Source: Marinobacter segnicrescens (GTDB taxonomy: Bacteria > Pseudomonadota > Gammaproteobacteria > Pseudomonadales > Oleiphilaceae). From it: DNA of 64,000 bases. The DNA lies in contig NZ_FOHZ01000002.1 of the NCBI RefSeq assembly GCF_900111555.1, positions 248,001-312,000 of the forward strand, in the 5' to 3' direction. Positions within the stretch are counted from its first letter, which is position 1. The number at the start of each line of letters is the position of its first letter. Below are positions 1 through 9,788 of the stretch, piece after piece. The notes below the pieces were generated by a model, which did no database searches, had not been told where the DNA came from, and saw nothing but the letters and a program-made list of their open reading frames with translations. The position numbers were made by a program, and so were the translations under genes.

Positions 1-68
1 CCTTCCAGGTCGTCAGCCAGGCCCAGAAGTTCCTGCGCTATCGTTACAACGCCCAGATTCCCCGGTAG
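1..68 (+). CDS. 3' end of an unidentified upstream gene (partial)
   Basis: The frame beginning at base 3 is open to a TAG stop at 66-68 and ends in ...RYNAQIPR. Only 21 residues are visible, so the product cannot be read with certainty. A DnaQ-like exonuclease follows 34 bp later on the same strand. In related gammaproteobacteria that exonuclease often follows a DUF294 (CBS/nucleotidyltransferase-like) protein, and the visible tail is compatible with one. That identity is inference from context only. Confidence 0.45.
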   Translation, partial: FQVVSQAQKFLRYRYNAQIPR

Positions 69-102
69 TCCCCGTGATAACAACGTTGTACACAGGAGAG
101 CC

Positions 103-837
103 ATGAGCACCAGACGTAGAGCATCCGGTTACGGCCATCGGCCAACCGGCGACTGGCCAGATAGAATGTCGTCACTGGCAAGGGAAACCAGTGACCCGCG
201 CCTGAGGACCTTCTATGAGGCCTTCTCCATCACGCCCGACACCACCGTGGAAGAGGTCCCGATGGTCGCCATGGACTTCGAAACCACCGGGCTGGACCCG
301 AACCAGCACTCCATCGTCAGTATCGGCCTGGTGCCCTTCACGTTCCGACGAATTCGCCTGGCCGAGGCCCGTCATTGGGTAGTGCGTCCGCAGTTGCCAC
401 TGCACCAGACGTCGGTCACCATCCATGGCATCACCCATACCGATATCCAGGAGGCACCAGATTTGGGGGATATCCTGGATGAGTTATTGCCGGCCCTGGC
501 CGGCCGTATTCCGGTCGTTCACTACCGGGCCATAGAGCGGCCGTTCCTTGATGTGGCATTGCGGTGGCGTCTGAAGGAAGGGATAGACTTCCCGGTGATC
601 GACACCATGGCCATCGAAGCCCACCTTCACCCGGACCGTAACCCCACCCGCTGGCAGCGGTTATGGGGCAAGAAGCCGGTGTCCATCCGCCTGGCGGACA
701 GCCGGCTGCGCTATAACCTGCCCCACTACCCGGGCCATAATGCGCTGATTGATGCCATCGGCACGGCGGAGCTGCTGCAGGCACAGATTCGCCATCATTT
801 TGGCCCGGATACGCCGATTCGGGATCTCTGGCTGTAA
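103..837 (+). CDS. 3'-5' exonuclease, DnaQ/DEDD superfamily
   Basis: A 244-residue DEDD-type exonuclease resembling the epsilon proofreading subunit of DNA polymerase III, but a stand-alone protein. Exo I is visible as MDFETTG (Asp58, Glu60). An Exo II-like segment VVHYRAIERPFLD follows, and Exo III near the C-terminus is HNALIDAIGTAEL with the expected His and Asp. The N-terminal 45 residues are basic and unlike the core fold. The ATG follows AGGAGAG at good spacing. The gene lies 34 bp after the end of another plus-strand gene and may be co-transcribed with it. It ends one base before the convergent msrAB gene. Substrate (DNA repair intermediates or RNA) cannot be read from sequence. Confidence 0.88.
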   Translation: MSTRRRASGYGHRPTGDWPDRMSSLARETSDPRLRTFYEAFSITPDTTVEEVPMVAMDFETTGLDPNQHSIVSIGLVPFTFRRIRLAEARHWVVRPQLPLHQTSVTIHGITHTDIQEAPDLGDILDELLPALAGRIPVVHYRAIERPFLDVALRWRLKEGIDFPVIDTMAIEAHLHPDRNPTRWQRLWGKKPVSIRLADSRLRYNLPHYPGHNALIDAIGTAELLQAQIRHHFGPDTPIRDLWL

Positions 838-838
838 A

Positions 839-2026
839 TCAGTCCTCCCGGACCTTTTCAATGTAATCCCCGTAGCCGGCTGCTTCCATCTGGTCCAGGG
901 GGATAAACGCCATGGCCGCCGAATTCATGCAGTAGCGCAGGCCCGTGGGCTCCGGACCATCGTTGAATACGTGCCCCAGGTGCGAGTCGGCATAGCGGCT
1001 GCGAATCTCGGTGCGGGTCATCCACAGCTTGTTGTCTTCCCGCTCCACCACCGCCTCCGGGTTGATGGGACGGGTAAAGCTGGGCCAGCCGGTGCCTGAT
1101 TTGTACATATCCCGTGACGAAAACAGGGGCTCACCCGAGACGATATCCACATAGAGACCTGGCTCCTTGTTATCCCAGTACTCATTATTGAACGCCCTTT
1201 CGGTACCGTCTTCCCGGGCCACCTCGTACTGGAGGTCGGTGAGTTCAGCCCGCAGCGTCGCCTCATCCGGCATCCGGAAACTCTCCGGATCGAAGCCGGG
1301 GCCAGCCACGATGCGGTCAGTCACCGAACTGGTGGTGCCAGCCGCCTGGCCCTGGCGATCCGGCCGGAACTGTGAGAAATCCAGCTCCTGGTCTTCACCC
1401 CAGACCTTGTCAATAAACTGGAAACGGCCGCTGTTGAAGGTGTAGACCTTGTAGCGGATGGGGTTCTTCTCGTAGTAGTCCTGGTGGTATCCCTCGGCGT
1501 CCCAGAACTTGTCCAGGGGCACGATTTCGATCACAACCGGGCCGTCGTAGCGGCCGGAATCCGCCAGCGCCTGCCTTGAGGCTTCGGCGATTTCCCTTTG
1601 CGCGTCGTCATGATAGAAAATCGCCGGGCGGTACTGCTGCCCCCGGTCCACGAACTGGCCGTTGGCATCCGTTGGATCCATAAAGCGCCAGAAACCTTCC
1701 ACCAGGCCCTCGTAGGTGATCTCTTCCGGATCGTAATACACCTGGACTGCCTCGGTATGACCGGTACGGCCTGAGGACACCTGCTCATAGGTGGGTGAAG
1801 GCTCATCCCCCCCGGCGTACCCGGAGACAGCTTCGACCACACCTGGAATCTTTTCGAACCCTGCTTCCACACACCAGAAGCAGCCGCCGGCAAAGGTCGC
1901 TACGGCGAGACCCGGGTTTTCCGGTGCGTAGGCGGACTGCTCGGGCTCATTCTGGGCGACGGCCACTGCCCACAGGCCCAACGCACCTGTGATTAACAGC
2001 GCCATCCATCCTGTTCGTTTTTTCAA
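839..2026 (-). CDS. msrAB: Fused peptide methionine sulfoxide reductase MsrA-MsrB, exported
   Basis: Repairs methionine-S-sulfoxide (MsrA domain) and methionine-R-sulfoxide (MsrB domain) in one polypeptide. The N-terminus is a signal peptide (KKR, then a hydrophobic run, ending AVAVAQ), so it should act in the periplasm. MsrA comes first with the catalytic GGCFWC motif; MsrB follows with SGTGWPSF and the catalytic RYCMNS. The usual MsrB zinc cysteines are replaced ([11 protein letters not shown] has Asp and Ser), so the MsrB half is the zinc-free type. I chose the TTG at 2026 because AAAGGGG lies 8 nt upstream and it gives a clean signal peptide. An ATG at 2005 is the alternative. The open frame continues much further upstream without plausible coding sequence. 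It is convergent with the exonuclease gene, with one base between the stops. Confidence 0.93.
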   Translation of the reverse strand: MKKRTGWMALLITGALGLWAVAVAQNEPEQSAYAPENPGLAVATFAGGCFWCVEAGFEKIPGVVEAVSGYAGGDEPSPTYEQVSSGRTGHTEAVQVYYDPEEITYEGLVEGFWRFMDPTDANGQFVDRGQQYRPAIFYHDDAQREIAEASRQALADSGRYDGPVVIEIVPLDKFWDAEGYHQDYYEKNPIRYKVYTFNSGRFQFIDKVWGEDQELDFSQFRPDRQGQAAGTTSSVTDRIVAGPGFDPESFRMPDEATLRAELTDLQYEVAREDGTERAFNNEYWDNKEPGLYVDIVSGEPLFSSRDMYKSGTGWPSFTRPINPEAVVEREDNKLWMTRTEIRSRYADSHLGHVFNDGPEPTGLRYCMNSAAMAFIPLDQMEAAGYGDYIEKVRED

Positions 2027-2273
2027 AACACTATCCCCTTTGCCACATCGGTCAACAAACCGCCGTGCCCTGGCAGCACCAGGGGATTCAAGCGGCCTTT
2101 CAGGCTTTGAGGGGTAACGGCCCAATGGGTTCCCCTCGAGTGAATGCCACGCCGGCTGGCGTGGAGAAGTCTGGGAAGGTATACGAACGAGCGCACTGGA
2201 TAGTGCATAGGGGAAGGCCGAAAACCGGCTCCCGGGCCGTTGCAGCCCGGGAACCTGGCACCTGAATGACAGG

Positions 2274-3170
2274 TCAGGGGTTTCCAGCGTGAGGAACCGC
2301 CACCCGGGCGGTGTACAGGGTGGCCTCGTTGGCCTGTTTGCGACGTTTCGCGGAGGAGTCCGGCGCACAGCACATCAGCAAGGTGCGGCCATCGGTATCA
2401 CCCAGCATGCAGGCGAACACGCCCTGGCCTTCCGGGGCCTTGATCTCGTCGGTGATCTCGCCGCCTTCAGCCACGCGGATACAGCGCTGGTTGAAGGCAT
2501 CGGCAATCCAGATCTGCCCTTCAGCGTCCAGACAGCAGCCGTCGGGGCCGATGCTGAGCTGTTTCAGCATATCGGCACGGGGGCCGGGCGCTGGCCTCGG
2601 GCCGAACTCGGCCCAGTCCCGGCGGTCATAGAGTTCGCCGTCGTCCGCGATGGTGAAAGCGGTCATGCGGTTGCCGAAGGTTTCGCCCACCACCAGGGTT
2701 TTCTGGTCCGGTGTAATCACCATGCCGTTGGGGAAGTACAGGTCTTCCGCCGCGACACTGAGCTTGCCTTCCGGGTCAATACGCATGAGCTTGGCCGGCT
2801 GCAGGTCGGCCCCTTCCATCAGGTCGAAGCCGAAATTGCCCACCCAGACATTGCCGTCATTGGCTGCCACCAGGTCATTTACATGCCCTGTTGCGTAGCC
2901 TGACAGGTCAGCATACACGCTGGTCTCACCCTCGGGTGAACGACGCATGACCTTGCGATCCACCATCGACACGTAGACCAGGGAACCGTCCGGCAACCAA
3001 CCCAGACCGGATGACTGCTCCGGCGCATCCAGTACCTTTTCCACCAGGCCGTCGGTGGTAACCGTGTAAACACCGTGGCGGTAGAAGTCGGACACCCACC
3101 AGCGGTCATCTCGCCAGCGGGGGCCTTCGAAGAAACTGCCACCATCAGTAAGAAGGTTCAGTTCTGCCAT
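2274..3170 (-). CDS. SMP-30/gluconolactonase family protein
   Basis: A 298-residue six-bladed propeller of the SMP-30/Gluconolactonase/LRE family, which are metal-dependent lactonases. It begins with the family hallmark FFEGPRW near residue 14, where the Glu is a metal ligand. Later metal-site regions are seen in [22 protein letters not shown] and [12 protein letters not shown]. No signal peptide is visible, so it is probably cytoplasmic. GAGGAGA precedes the ATG. It starts 12 bp after the stop of the nitronate monooxygenase gene, so the two form an operon. The lactone substrate cannot be inferred. Confidence 0.88.
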   Translation of the reverse strand: MAELNLLTDGGSFFEGPRWRDDRWWVSDFYRHGVYTVTTDGLVEKVLDAPEQSSGLGWLPDGSLVYVSMVDRKVMRRSPEGETSVYADLSGYATGHVNDLVAANDGNVWVGNFGFDLMEGADLQPAKLMRIDPEGKLSVAAEDLYFPNGMVITPDQKTLVVGETFGNRMTAFTIADDGELYDRRDWAEFGPRPAPGPRADMLKQLSIGPDGCCLDAEGQIWIADAFNQRCIRVAEGGEITDEIKAPEGQGVFACMLGDTDGRTLLMCCAPDSSAKRRKQANEATLYTARVAVPHAGNP

Positions 3171-3182
3171 GGTTGTGTCTCC

Positions 3183-4157
3183 TCAGAGAGCGCCCATCAG
3201 GCGATCACGAATGATGCTTTCCGCCTCGCCCATGATGCGGTTGATCAGCTCTTCACAGGATGGCACATCGTGGATCAGTCCGGCCACCATGCCGCAACTC
3301 CAGGCGGCCTCGTCCATCTTGCCCTCGTGCAGCACCATCTTGCCCTTGGCACCGGTGACCAGGTGACGGATGTCGTCGATCTGGGTGTCTGCGCCCTTCT
3401 CTTTCTCGATCCGCAGGATCTCATCCACCGCGGCGTTCTTCATCACCCGTTCGGTATTGCGCAGCGGGCGCATCACCAGCCGGGTCTGGAGCTCGTCGGC
3501 TTCCACGATGGTCTGCTTTACCGTGTCATGGACCGGGGCATCCTTGGTAGCCAGGAAGCGGGTACCCATATTCATGCCGTCCGCGCCCAGGGCCATGGCC
3601 GCCACCAGGCTACGTCCGTCAGCCATACCACCGGATGCCACAAACGGGATATCCAGCTCCTCGGCCGCCCGGGGCAGCAGGATGAAGTTGGGAACGTCAT
3701 CCTCACCCGGGTGACCGCCACATTCAAAGCCATCGACGCTGACAGCGTCGCAACCGATCTTCTGGGCCTTGAGGGCATGGCGCACCGAGGTGCACTTGTG
3801 AATCACCTTGATACCGGCTTCCTTGAGGGCCGGCATGTACTTCTCCGGGCTGCGACCGGCGGTTTCAACGACCTTTACACCACCGTCGATAATCGCCTGG
3901 ATGTACTCGGGATAGGGGGGTTCCTGGAACGACGGCAGGAAGGTTAGGTTCACGCCGAAGGGCTTGTCGGTCATCTCCTTGCAGCGGGCGATTTCCTTCG
4001 CCAGGTCTTCCGGGGTGGGCTGGGTCAGCGCAGTGATAATGCCCAGGCCGCCCGCGTTGGAAACGGCGGCTGCCAGCTCTGCATAACCAACCCAGTGCAT
4101 ACCACCCTGGATGATCGGGTGCTCGATACCAAACAGTTCAGTGATTCTTGTCTTCAT
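3183..4157 (-). CDS. NAD(P)H-dependent flavin oxidoreductase / nitronate monooxygenase family
   Basis: A 324-residue FMN-dependent TIM-barrel enzyme of the 2-nitropropane dioxygenase/nitronate monooxygenase family. The start MKTRITELFGIEHPIIQGGM is typical. The phosphate- and flavin-binding region is seen as GFECGGHPGEDD and FVASGGMADGRSLVAAMALGADGMNMGTRF, the latter with the gly-rich signature. Family members oxidise nitronates or act as enoyl reductases, so the true substrate is open. It is the first gene of a two-gene operon with the SMP-30 protein. Its ribosome-binding site (GGGGAG, 5 nt before the ATG) overlaps one arm of a 12-bp inverted repeat described separately. Confidence 0.9.
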   Translation of the reverse strand: MKTRITELFGIEHPIIQGGMHWVGYAELAAAVSNAGGLGIITALTQPTPEDLAKEIARCKEMTDKPFGVNLTFLPSFQEPPYPEYIQAIIDGGVKVVETAGRSPEKYMPALKEAGIKVIHKCTSVRHALKAQKIGCDAVSVDGFECGGHPGEDDVPNFILLPRAAEELDIPFVASGGMADGRSLVAAMALGADGMNMGTRFLATKDAPVHDTVKQTIVEADELQTRLVMRPLRNTERVMKNAAVDEILRIEKEKGADTQIDDIRHLVTGAKGKMVLHEGKMDEAAWSCGMVAGLIHDVPSCEELINRIMGEAESIIRDRLMGAL

Positions 4158-4164
4158 GGAACTC

Positions 4165-4218
4165 CCCTGATGAATATCAGTGTTGTTTATCGAAATGGCG
4201 TTCCATTATTCATCAGGG
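4165..4218 (-). promoter_or_regulatory. 12-bp inverted repeat overlapping the ribosome-binding site of the nitronate monooxygenase gene
   Basis: CCCTGATGAATA (4165-4176) is perfectly inverted as TATTCATCAGGG (4207-4218), with a 30-base spacer. In the minus-strand transcript the proximal arm ends in ...CAGGG, part of the Shine-Dalgarno run ahead of the ATG at 4157. It could be a hairpin that hides the start, or a pair of operator half-sites. Function is inferred. Confidence 0.5.
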
Positions 4219-4300
4219 AAAAGGGATTTACAAAGGCGGTGGCGATTCAGTGCAGGAACCCATGAGACGCCACCCTGCCACACCCCTGGCTGACCTGTTA

Positions 4301-6046
4301 TCAGGTCCCGTCCGTTGCCAGAGGAGGATCCGCCCAATAGGCACAGTTGTGGACATCCGCCGCCACGTCTACAGCTATCAGGGCTTCCGATGCCGGCGTA
4401 TTTGGCGACAGCTCCATGAGCTGTTTTCCGGTGCCGAAGTCCGGCCAGGCTGCGGTGCCATCCGCAGAGCTGGGGTCGCCATAGCGAGCAAACTGCACCC
4501 AGTGGTCGATCATCCGCTCCGACAGCGCAAGCTGCTGATCGTTGGCGCCACGGGCTTGCATTGTCGCTTCACTGTTGAGCACATACTGGATTTCCAGCGC
4601 ATGGGCGGCGCCCAGGTCAAAGCTCAGCATCGGCGTTAGTTCAGGACCAAACAGGCTGGGTGCCTCTTGATCGGTGAACCAGTAGCCATAGGTTGGAACG
4701 TCCTGGTCCGCCAGGCTTTCGGCCTGGTCCAACTGATTGCAGGCAAAGCGCCAGGATGTCTGGATGGACGCCAGCGCCAGGCTGAACCGGTCGGGATCAT
4801 CGGGATCAGTGACTACCGGTGTGCTGAGAGGCCCACTGCCATCGGCAACCAGGTAGTCAGCCGCAACCTGGCCAGCATCGATTTCCCTGGGATCAGACGC
4901 GAGCAGAATGCCGACTTCAGCCTCGTACTCTTCCGGTGTATCCACCGGGTCCGGTGCGCCCGCCAGTACCGCTGAAATTTCGTCCAGCGCCAGGAACAAC
5001 CGTCCCTCATTGAGGTTGTTTCCGGTCATTACGGGGACGCCTTGCGGGAAGGACGCGCCCCCGACCTGGCTCAATGCTGACTGAATGGAGTAAGGCAGCA
5101 TCCCCTGCCCCCAGGTTGGGTTGAACCACATGTCCCCCTGCACTTCGAGGATCCCGGCAGTGGTCACTGATTCGTCACGCAGACACGCGGCGACGTCGGC
5201 GGCATCAGTGCAGCCCAGCACTGCAACGACCGGCGCACCGATGAAGGCCTCGCCATACTCCTGAGGGATCTGGGTAGGCTGGTAGGCCCCACTTTGCACA
5301 ATGGCCTTGTGAAACAGTCCTTCAGAACCAGTACCAGCCCCTGCTGAAACCAGTTGTGACAACACGCTGTGACCACCGGCTGACTCACCGAAGATGGTGA
5401 CGTTACCGGCATCACCACCGAAGGCATCAACATTATCCTGAACCCACTTTAATGCCAGCTGCTGATCCAGCAAGCCGAACTGGCCGTTACCTTCCGGCAA
5501 CCCCGCCGCCGGCAGGAAACCCAGCACACCCAGCCGGTAGTTCATGGTTACCACGACGACACCCTGCTCCACCAGCCGGGACGGTTCATAGGATGCTCCT
5601 CCGGAGCCGGTGATAAAGGCACCACCATGGATCCAGACCATGACCGGATGATCCTCTCCCTCGGTGGGTGTGTACACGTTCAGGAAGAGACAGTCCTCTT
5701 CCAGGCTGTCGGTAAAACCATTAAATACGCTGCCGCCCTGGGGGCAACTGTTACCGAACTCACTGGCATCAAGCACCCCTTCCCAGCCCTCGGCTGGCCT
5801 GGGTGGTGCAAATCGCAGCTCTCCTACCGGTGGTTTCGCGTAAGGGATACCCCTGAATGCAAGCACGCCGTCCAGCTCAGTGCCCTCTACCTGGCCCAGC
5901 TGGGTCTGGCGCAGATTGGACGGCAATTCAGCGCTGGCATCATCGTCAGAGTCCGAGGACGAGCCGCCACAGCCAGCCAGCAGGGTGGCCGCCAGCACGG
6001 TTGTCATCGACATGCGCCAGAAGTGGTGATGCGGAAGGACATTCAT
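4301..6046 (-). CDS. Type B carboxylesterase lipoprotein
   Basis: An alpha/beta-hydrolase of the carboxylesterase/lipase type B family (COesterase), 581 residues. The N-terminus is a lipoprotein signal with lipobox LLAGC (Cys26) followed by a Ser/Asp-rich linker, so the enzyme should be membrane-anchored. The oxyanion-hole motif HGGAF is at 140-144, and the nucleophile elbow FGESAGG places the catalytic Ser at 222. The expected His sits in GAAHALEIQYV near the C-terminal third. Cys101 and Cys119 match the conserved N-terminal disulfide (NSCPQ, EDCLFLNVYTP). The gene stands alone between convergent-free spacers. A 20-bp palindrome lies about 180 bp upstream. Likely substrates are short- to medium-chain esters; specificity is not readable. 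Confidence 0.93.
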   Translation of the reverse strand: MNVLPHHHFWRMSMTTVLAATLLAGCGGSSSDSDDDASAELPSNLRQTQLGQVEGTELDGVLAFRGIPYAKPPVGELRFAPPRPAEGWEGVLDASEFGNSCPQGGSVFNGFTDSLEEDCLFLNVYTPTEGEDHPVMVWIHGGAFITGSGGASYEPSRLVEQGVVVVTMNYRLGVLGFLPAAGLPEGNGQFGLLDQQLALKWVQDNVDAFGGDAGNVTIFGESAGGHSVLSQLVSAGAGTGSEGLFHKAIVQSGAYQPTQIPQEYGEAFIGAPVVAVLGCTDAADVAACLRDESVTTAGILEVQGDMWFNPTWGQGMLPYSIQSALSQVGGASFPQGVPVMTGNNLNEGRLFLALDEISAVLAGAPDPVDTPEEYEAEVGILLASDPREIDAGQVAADYLVADGSGPLSTPVVTDPDDPDRFSLALASIQTSWRFACNQLDQAESLADQDVPTYGYWFTDQEAPSLFGPELTPMLSFDLGAAHALEIQYVLNSEATMQARGANDQQLALSERMIDHWVQFARYGDPSSADGTAAWPDFGTGKQLMELSPNTPASEALIAVDVAADVHNCAYWADPPLATDGT

Positions 6047-6226
6047 GGTTGTTCTGCCTTGTCTGTTGTTGTCGTTATCCGGCGGGCTTCATAGCGGGAC
6101 GCCAGAGGCGTTTTCGGCAAGGCAGGTCCAAGGACCAACCCGTCGAAAACCTGTACACAGATTAAGGGCAGCTGGGGATACCTGTCTGGCGCCCCGGGGA
6201 AGAACTATGGCAAAGAAAGGTGTGTC

Positions 6227-6246
6227 GTGTCACTTCCATGTGACAC
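6227..6246. promoter_or_regulatory. Perfect palindrome GTGTCAC-N6-GTGACAC upstream of the esterase gene
   Basis: GTGTCACTTCCATGTGACAC has 7-bp perfect arms and a 6-base centre. It lies 180 bp upstream of the minus-strand esterase start and just downstream of the DUF1329 stop. There is no T-run, so it is not a standard terminator. The size and symmetry suit a dimeric transcription factor. Which factor binds is unknown. Confidence 0.5.
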
Positions 6247-6262
6247 ACTTTCACGAATCGTC

Positions 6263-7645
6263 TCAGTAGTCGGAAAGACGACGTCGCAGGGTAAAGGGTG
6301 AGAAGTAGCGTTTGCCGGGGAATTCGTTCTTGAAGGTACGGGTACCTTCCGACTCATTGATCAGGCCAGTGGCATGGTAGATGCCTTTCGACAGGTCATG
6401 GTAAACCTCAAGGTCTGCCCACACGCCCGGCATATCATAGAAGTTCTTAAGCATCGCCATGGTAACCCGATACAGGTTGCCCTGATCGTCGTACTGGTCA
6501 ACCAACGCTATGTTCCAGCTGTCCTCGTCAATGTAGAACACCCGCTTGTGGTATAGGTGGCGGGCATCCTCCCGCAGATTTGCTTCCACCACGTGAACAC
6601 GGTGCAACTCCCAACGCATCAGGTCAGAGTTAAGGTGTTGCTTGTCCAGCACATCATCGTAGGTGTACTTGTCGCTGGTGATCTCGAAATTGTTGTAGGG
6701 GATCAGCATTTCCTGCAGCCCCTTGTATTCCCAGTTATACCGGTCGAGGGCGCCATTGAAGGTATCCGTGTCATCCACCGTGCGCAGATTGCCCGCGGAG
6801 GCGATGGGGGCATCGTAACCAAGGCTGGGGGCACGGCGGACTTCACCAGCGCTGAATCCCCAGGCCTTACGGGGTTCTTTTACCTGGTCGAGCGTCTCAT
6901 GCACCAGGATACCGCCGCCGGCATACTGCTCGGGTGCAATAACCGTGGACAGGTAGTAGTTGACGATGTTGTCCAGGTCTTCCGGAGAGCCGCCTTCCAT
7001 GTTCCAGTTGAAGAAGACCTCCTGGCGCATGGTGACGCCACGGTACTGACCGTTCACCACGACGACTTCGGTGTACTCACGCTCGGCCCAGCGCCCCCGC
7101 CAACGGGTAAGGTGATTCCACATGGCCTGCATGGCCTTCTCTTCGCTGGTACCGTGAAGTATCGGGAATGGATGTCCGCCAAAGGCATTCTGCACGCCGT
7201 TACCGCCATCGATCAGGCTTGCTCTCACGGCGTTCTTGCGGGTGTTTTCTGCGATGTGGTCCGGCGCTGTATGGGTACGCCGGGTGGGGAAGACCCTGAG
7301 CCGGAAAGTTTCCGGATAGGCTTTCATCATTGCCACGACACCATCCGCCAGCACGTCACGATATTCAGCCATATTTCCGGCGGTCACTTCGTACCGGGGC
7401 TTATCGTCAGGATAAGGGTTAACGTGGTGGTCCCCCGTGCCCTCGTAACCATCCGGCCTGGTGGTGTCGCCACCCGTCCAGCGAGGAATGGTACCTGCCG
7501 AGTTACCGGAACGAACTGCACCGAACGGCGTCAGGCTATTGCCCAGCCGGTTCGCCTCGGCCTGGGATACGGCAGCCTGGGTGAATGACGCACTGGTGAG
7601 GACCAGCAGTGAAATACACAGGGCGGGGATCAGTTTTTTTTGCAT
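6263..7645 (-). CDS. DUF1329 domain-containing exported protein
   Basis: A DUF1329 family protein of about 460 residues. These are outer-membrane-associated or periplasmic proteins, often encoded beside DUF1302 proteins and esterase or lipid-degradation genes in Pseudomonas and Marinobacter; LolA/LolB-like folds have been proposed. The N-terminus is a signal peptide (MQKKLIPALCISLLVLTSASFTQA). Family features include the early SLTPFGAVRSGN and IPRWTGG and the late FYIDEDSWNIALVDQYD. I chose the ATG at 7645 over one at 7657 because only it has a modest ACGAG ribosome site and it begins the signal peptide directly. No DUF1302 partner lies nearby. The next minus-strand gene downstream is the esterase, 216 bp away. 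Confidence 0.85.
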   Translation of the reverse strand: MQKKLIPALCISLLVLTSASFTQAAVSQAEANRLGNSLTPFGAVRSGNSAGTIPRWTGGDTTRPDGYEGTGDHHVNPYPDDKPRYEVTAGNMAEYRDVLADGVVAMMKAYPETFRLRVFPTRRTHTAPDHIAENTRKNAVRASLIDGGNGVQNAFGGHPFPILHGTSEEKAMQAMWNHLTRWRGRWAEREYTEVVVVNGQYRGVTMRQEVFFNWNMEGGSPEDLDNIVNYYLSTVIAPEQYAGGGILVHETLDQVKEPRKAWGFSAGEVRRAPSLGYDAPIASAGNLRTVDDTDTFNGALDRYNWEYKGLQEMLIPYNNFEITSDKYTYDDVLDKQHLNSDLMRWELHRVHVVEANLREDARHLYHKRVFYIDEDSWNIALVDQYDDQGNLYRVTMAMLKNFYDMPGVWADLEVYHDLSKGIYHATGLINESEGTRTFKNEFPGKRYFSPFTLRRRLSDY

Positions 7646-8039
7646 AGTCTCGTACATCGGGGCCGACCATCTTATTGTTTTGACTGCCTGGCAAGACTCC
7701 GGAAGTCGGAATGCCTGCCGCGTGGATCTTCTGGGCATTATGGAATTTCGTCTCATTCTTTACTATTTACCGGGAGCTTGCCACCCCGGGACCGGCAGGT
7801 CGTGAATGGCCACTCAATCTTTGGTGAAAGGTCACACTGATTTAACGGTTTTTTACATTTCTGCTTCAGGTACCAGGCGCTCCCCGACGGTGCCCTCAAG
7901 CTGTGACCACAGCAGCCGTTAATAAGGGCATGACGAAAGCCCGGTTACATTTCGGAACGGCATTCCTTCCGCACATCCGGATAATTCGCAACCAACCTGT
8001 CTTGACCCGATGTCTTTTCCGATTGTCTGGAGTTTTACC
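7646..8039. other. Divergent intergenic region, no gene seen
   Basis: This 394-bp stretch separates the divergent DUF1329 and chemoreceptor genes and must hold both promoters. I found no convincing sigma-70, sigma-28 or sigma-54 motif pair, no conserved repeat and no credible small ORF. GTCTGGAG at 8024-8031 is the ribosome site for the chemoreceptor start at 8040. Confidence 0.5.
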
Positions 8040-9725
8040 ATGAAACTGATGGAGCGACTGCGCATCCGTTCACGTCTGCTGATTGCGGTGCTGGTACCGG
8101 TGCTGGTTACCGCCGGCGTGATCGCCTGGATTACCGCGAGCCAGCTTAAACAGAGTGGCGAACAGGAGGTGGAACGACTCAGGGAAAACCTGATCGAAGC
8201 CCACAAGGAAGGCCTCAAACACATCGTGCAGGCCGCCAGGAACGCTATTGAAGCAGATTACTCCAACCCGTCCCTGAGTGAAGAGGAAGCCAAGACGCGC
8301 GTCCGGAACACCATCCGTTCCATAGGCTACGGCAACAACAACTACATCTTTGCCTACACCCACGACTCCTTCAACCTGGCCTTCAGGCCCAAGCCGTCGG
8401 CGGAGGGGTACGTAAAAGACAGTACACCGGAAACCAAGGCCCTGCTGCGCAACCTCTTTGATGCCGGCAAGTCCGGAGATGGTTTTCATGCCTACGAATG
8501 GAAGAATCCCGCAAGCGGCAATGTTGAGCCGAAGCTTTCCTACTCGGTTCACCTTGAGAAATGGAACTGGGTCATCGGCTCGGGCATCTATGTAACCAGT
8601 GTCGACCAGACCATTGCTGCCGCCCACGCCGAAATCGAAGCACAGATCGACAGGGCTTTGCTGAGCATTTTTGCCATCACCCTGGTTATTGTCATTCTGG
8701 CGGTAACTTTCGGGGTATTCATGGGCCGCAGCGTCACCGTTCCACTCAATCGTGTCACTCGCACCATGGAAGATATTGCCAGGGGCGAAGGTGACCTCAC
8801 CCGCCGACTTCCGGCCGAGGGCAACGATGAGCTGGCCGACCTGGGGAGCCAGTTCAATGCCTTTGTCGCCAAGATTCATACCACCATTCGCGAGGTGGGA
8901 GACACCACCGACCAGGTGGCCTCAGCGGCGGAAGAGCTGAGCCGGGTGGCGGAAGAAACCCGCGCCTCGGTGCAGACACAGGGCTCCGAGACCGACCAGA
9001 TAGCCTCGGCCATCAACGAAATGGCAGCCACCATCCACCAGATCTCCAGGAACGCTAACGAGGTCCAGAGTGCCGGGGCAGACGCAGACCGGCTGGCGAA
9101 GGACGGTGGCCAGACCATGGCTGGCTCCCAGCAGTCGGTCAACGAGCTGTCACGGAACATCCTGCAAAGCGCCGAAGCCATCGAAGCACTGGCCTCCCGC
9201 AGCGATGAAATCCAGAAGGTACTGGACGTGATCCACGAGGTCACCGACCAGACCAACCTGCTGGCCCTGAACGCCGCTATCGAAGCTGCCCGCGCCGGTG
9301 AGCATGGCCGTGGCTTTGCGGTGGTGGCCGACGAGGTGCGCCAGCTGGCCAAGCGCAGCGGTGAGTCCGCAGGCCAGATCCGCGAGATGATTGAGGGCTT
9401 CATTAACGAATCCCGCAGCGCGGTAGAGCGGATGCGTTCATCCCAGGGACTGTCCGAGGAGACCGTAGAGCGGATCAACCATGCCAGCTCGGCCCTCAAT
9501 ACCATCGAGCAATCCGTGGAACATATCCACGACCAGGTAACCCAGATCGCCACGGCCGCCGAGCAGCAAAGCCAGGTGGCCGAAGAGATCAACCAGAACG
9601 TGGTACGCATAGTGGAAGCAGCCCAGAACAGCGACACCGGTGTTACCCAGACCAACGAAGCCAGCCAGGAGCTGGCACGCCTGGGCGAGCGGTTAAGGGA
9701 GCTGGTCTCTCAGTTCAGGGTATAG
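8040..9725 (+). CDS. Methyl-accepting chemotaxis protein with periplasmic Cache domain
   Basis: A transmembrane chemoreceptor of about 561 residues. The first membrane helix ([14 protein letters not shown]) is followed by a single-Cache type 2 sensor of about 160 residues with the typical [10 protein letters not shown] and [15 protein letters not shown] second helix ([19 protein letters not shown]), a HAMP domain and the coiled-coil signalling domain follow. The hairpin tip [22 protein letters not shown] is fully conserved, so it should couple to CheA/CheW. Related sCache_2 sensors often bind small organic acids. I chose the ATG at 8040, which follows GGAG by 9 nt, over the in-frame ATG at 8010. 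There is no C-terminal NWETF-type tether. No other che gene is in the window. Confidence 0.95.
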   Translation: MKLMERLRIRSRLLIAVLVPVLVTAGVIAWITASQLKQSGEQEVERLRENLIEAHKEGLKHIVQAARNAIEADYSNPSLSEEEAKTRVRNTIRSIGYGNNNYIFAYTHDSFNLAFRPKPSAEGYVKDSTPETKALLRNLFDAGKSGDGFHAYEWKNPASGNVEPKLSYSVHLEKWNWVIGSGIYVTSVDQTIAAAHAEIEAQIDRALLSIFAITLVIVILAVTFGVFMGRSVTVPLNRVTRTMEDIARGEGDLTRRLPAEGNDELADLGSQFNAFVAKIHTTIREVGDTTDQVASAAEELSRVAEETRASVQTQGSETDQIASAINEMAATIHQISRNANEVQSAGADADRLAKDGGQTMAGSQQSVNELSRNILQSAEAIEALASRSDEIQKVLDVIHEVTDQTNLLALNAAIEAARAGEHGRGFAVVADEVRQLAKRSGESAGQIREMIEGFINESRSAVERMRSSQGLSEETVERINHASSALNTIEQSVEHIHDQVTQIATAAEQQSQVAEEINQNVVRIVEAAQNSDTGVTQTNEASQELARLGERLRELVSQFRV

Positions 9726-9751
9726 GTTCCCGGCTTTTTAACCGGTACTGT

Positions 9752-9788
9752 GGGGAGTCTGCGCGGCAAGCACTCAGGCAGACTCCCC
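9752..9788. terminator. Hairpin between convergent chemoreceptor and diguanylate cyclase genes
   Basis: GGGGAGTCTGC (9752-9762) is perfectly inverted as GCAGACTCCCC (9778-9788), giving an 11-bp GC-rich stem. The right arm lies inside the last codons of the minus-strand cyclase gene. No strong T-run follows on either strand, so it is a probable but not classical bidirectional terminator. Confidence 0.5.

Noticed and set aside
2027..2273. Upstream extension of the MsrAB frame to 2368 as extra coding sequence
   Set aside because: The extension has no ribosome site, would precede a perfect signal peptide and overlaps the start of the SMP-30 gene's terminal region; the TTG at 2026 explains the gene better.
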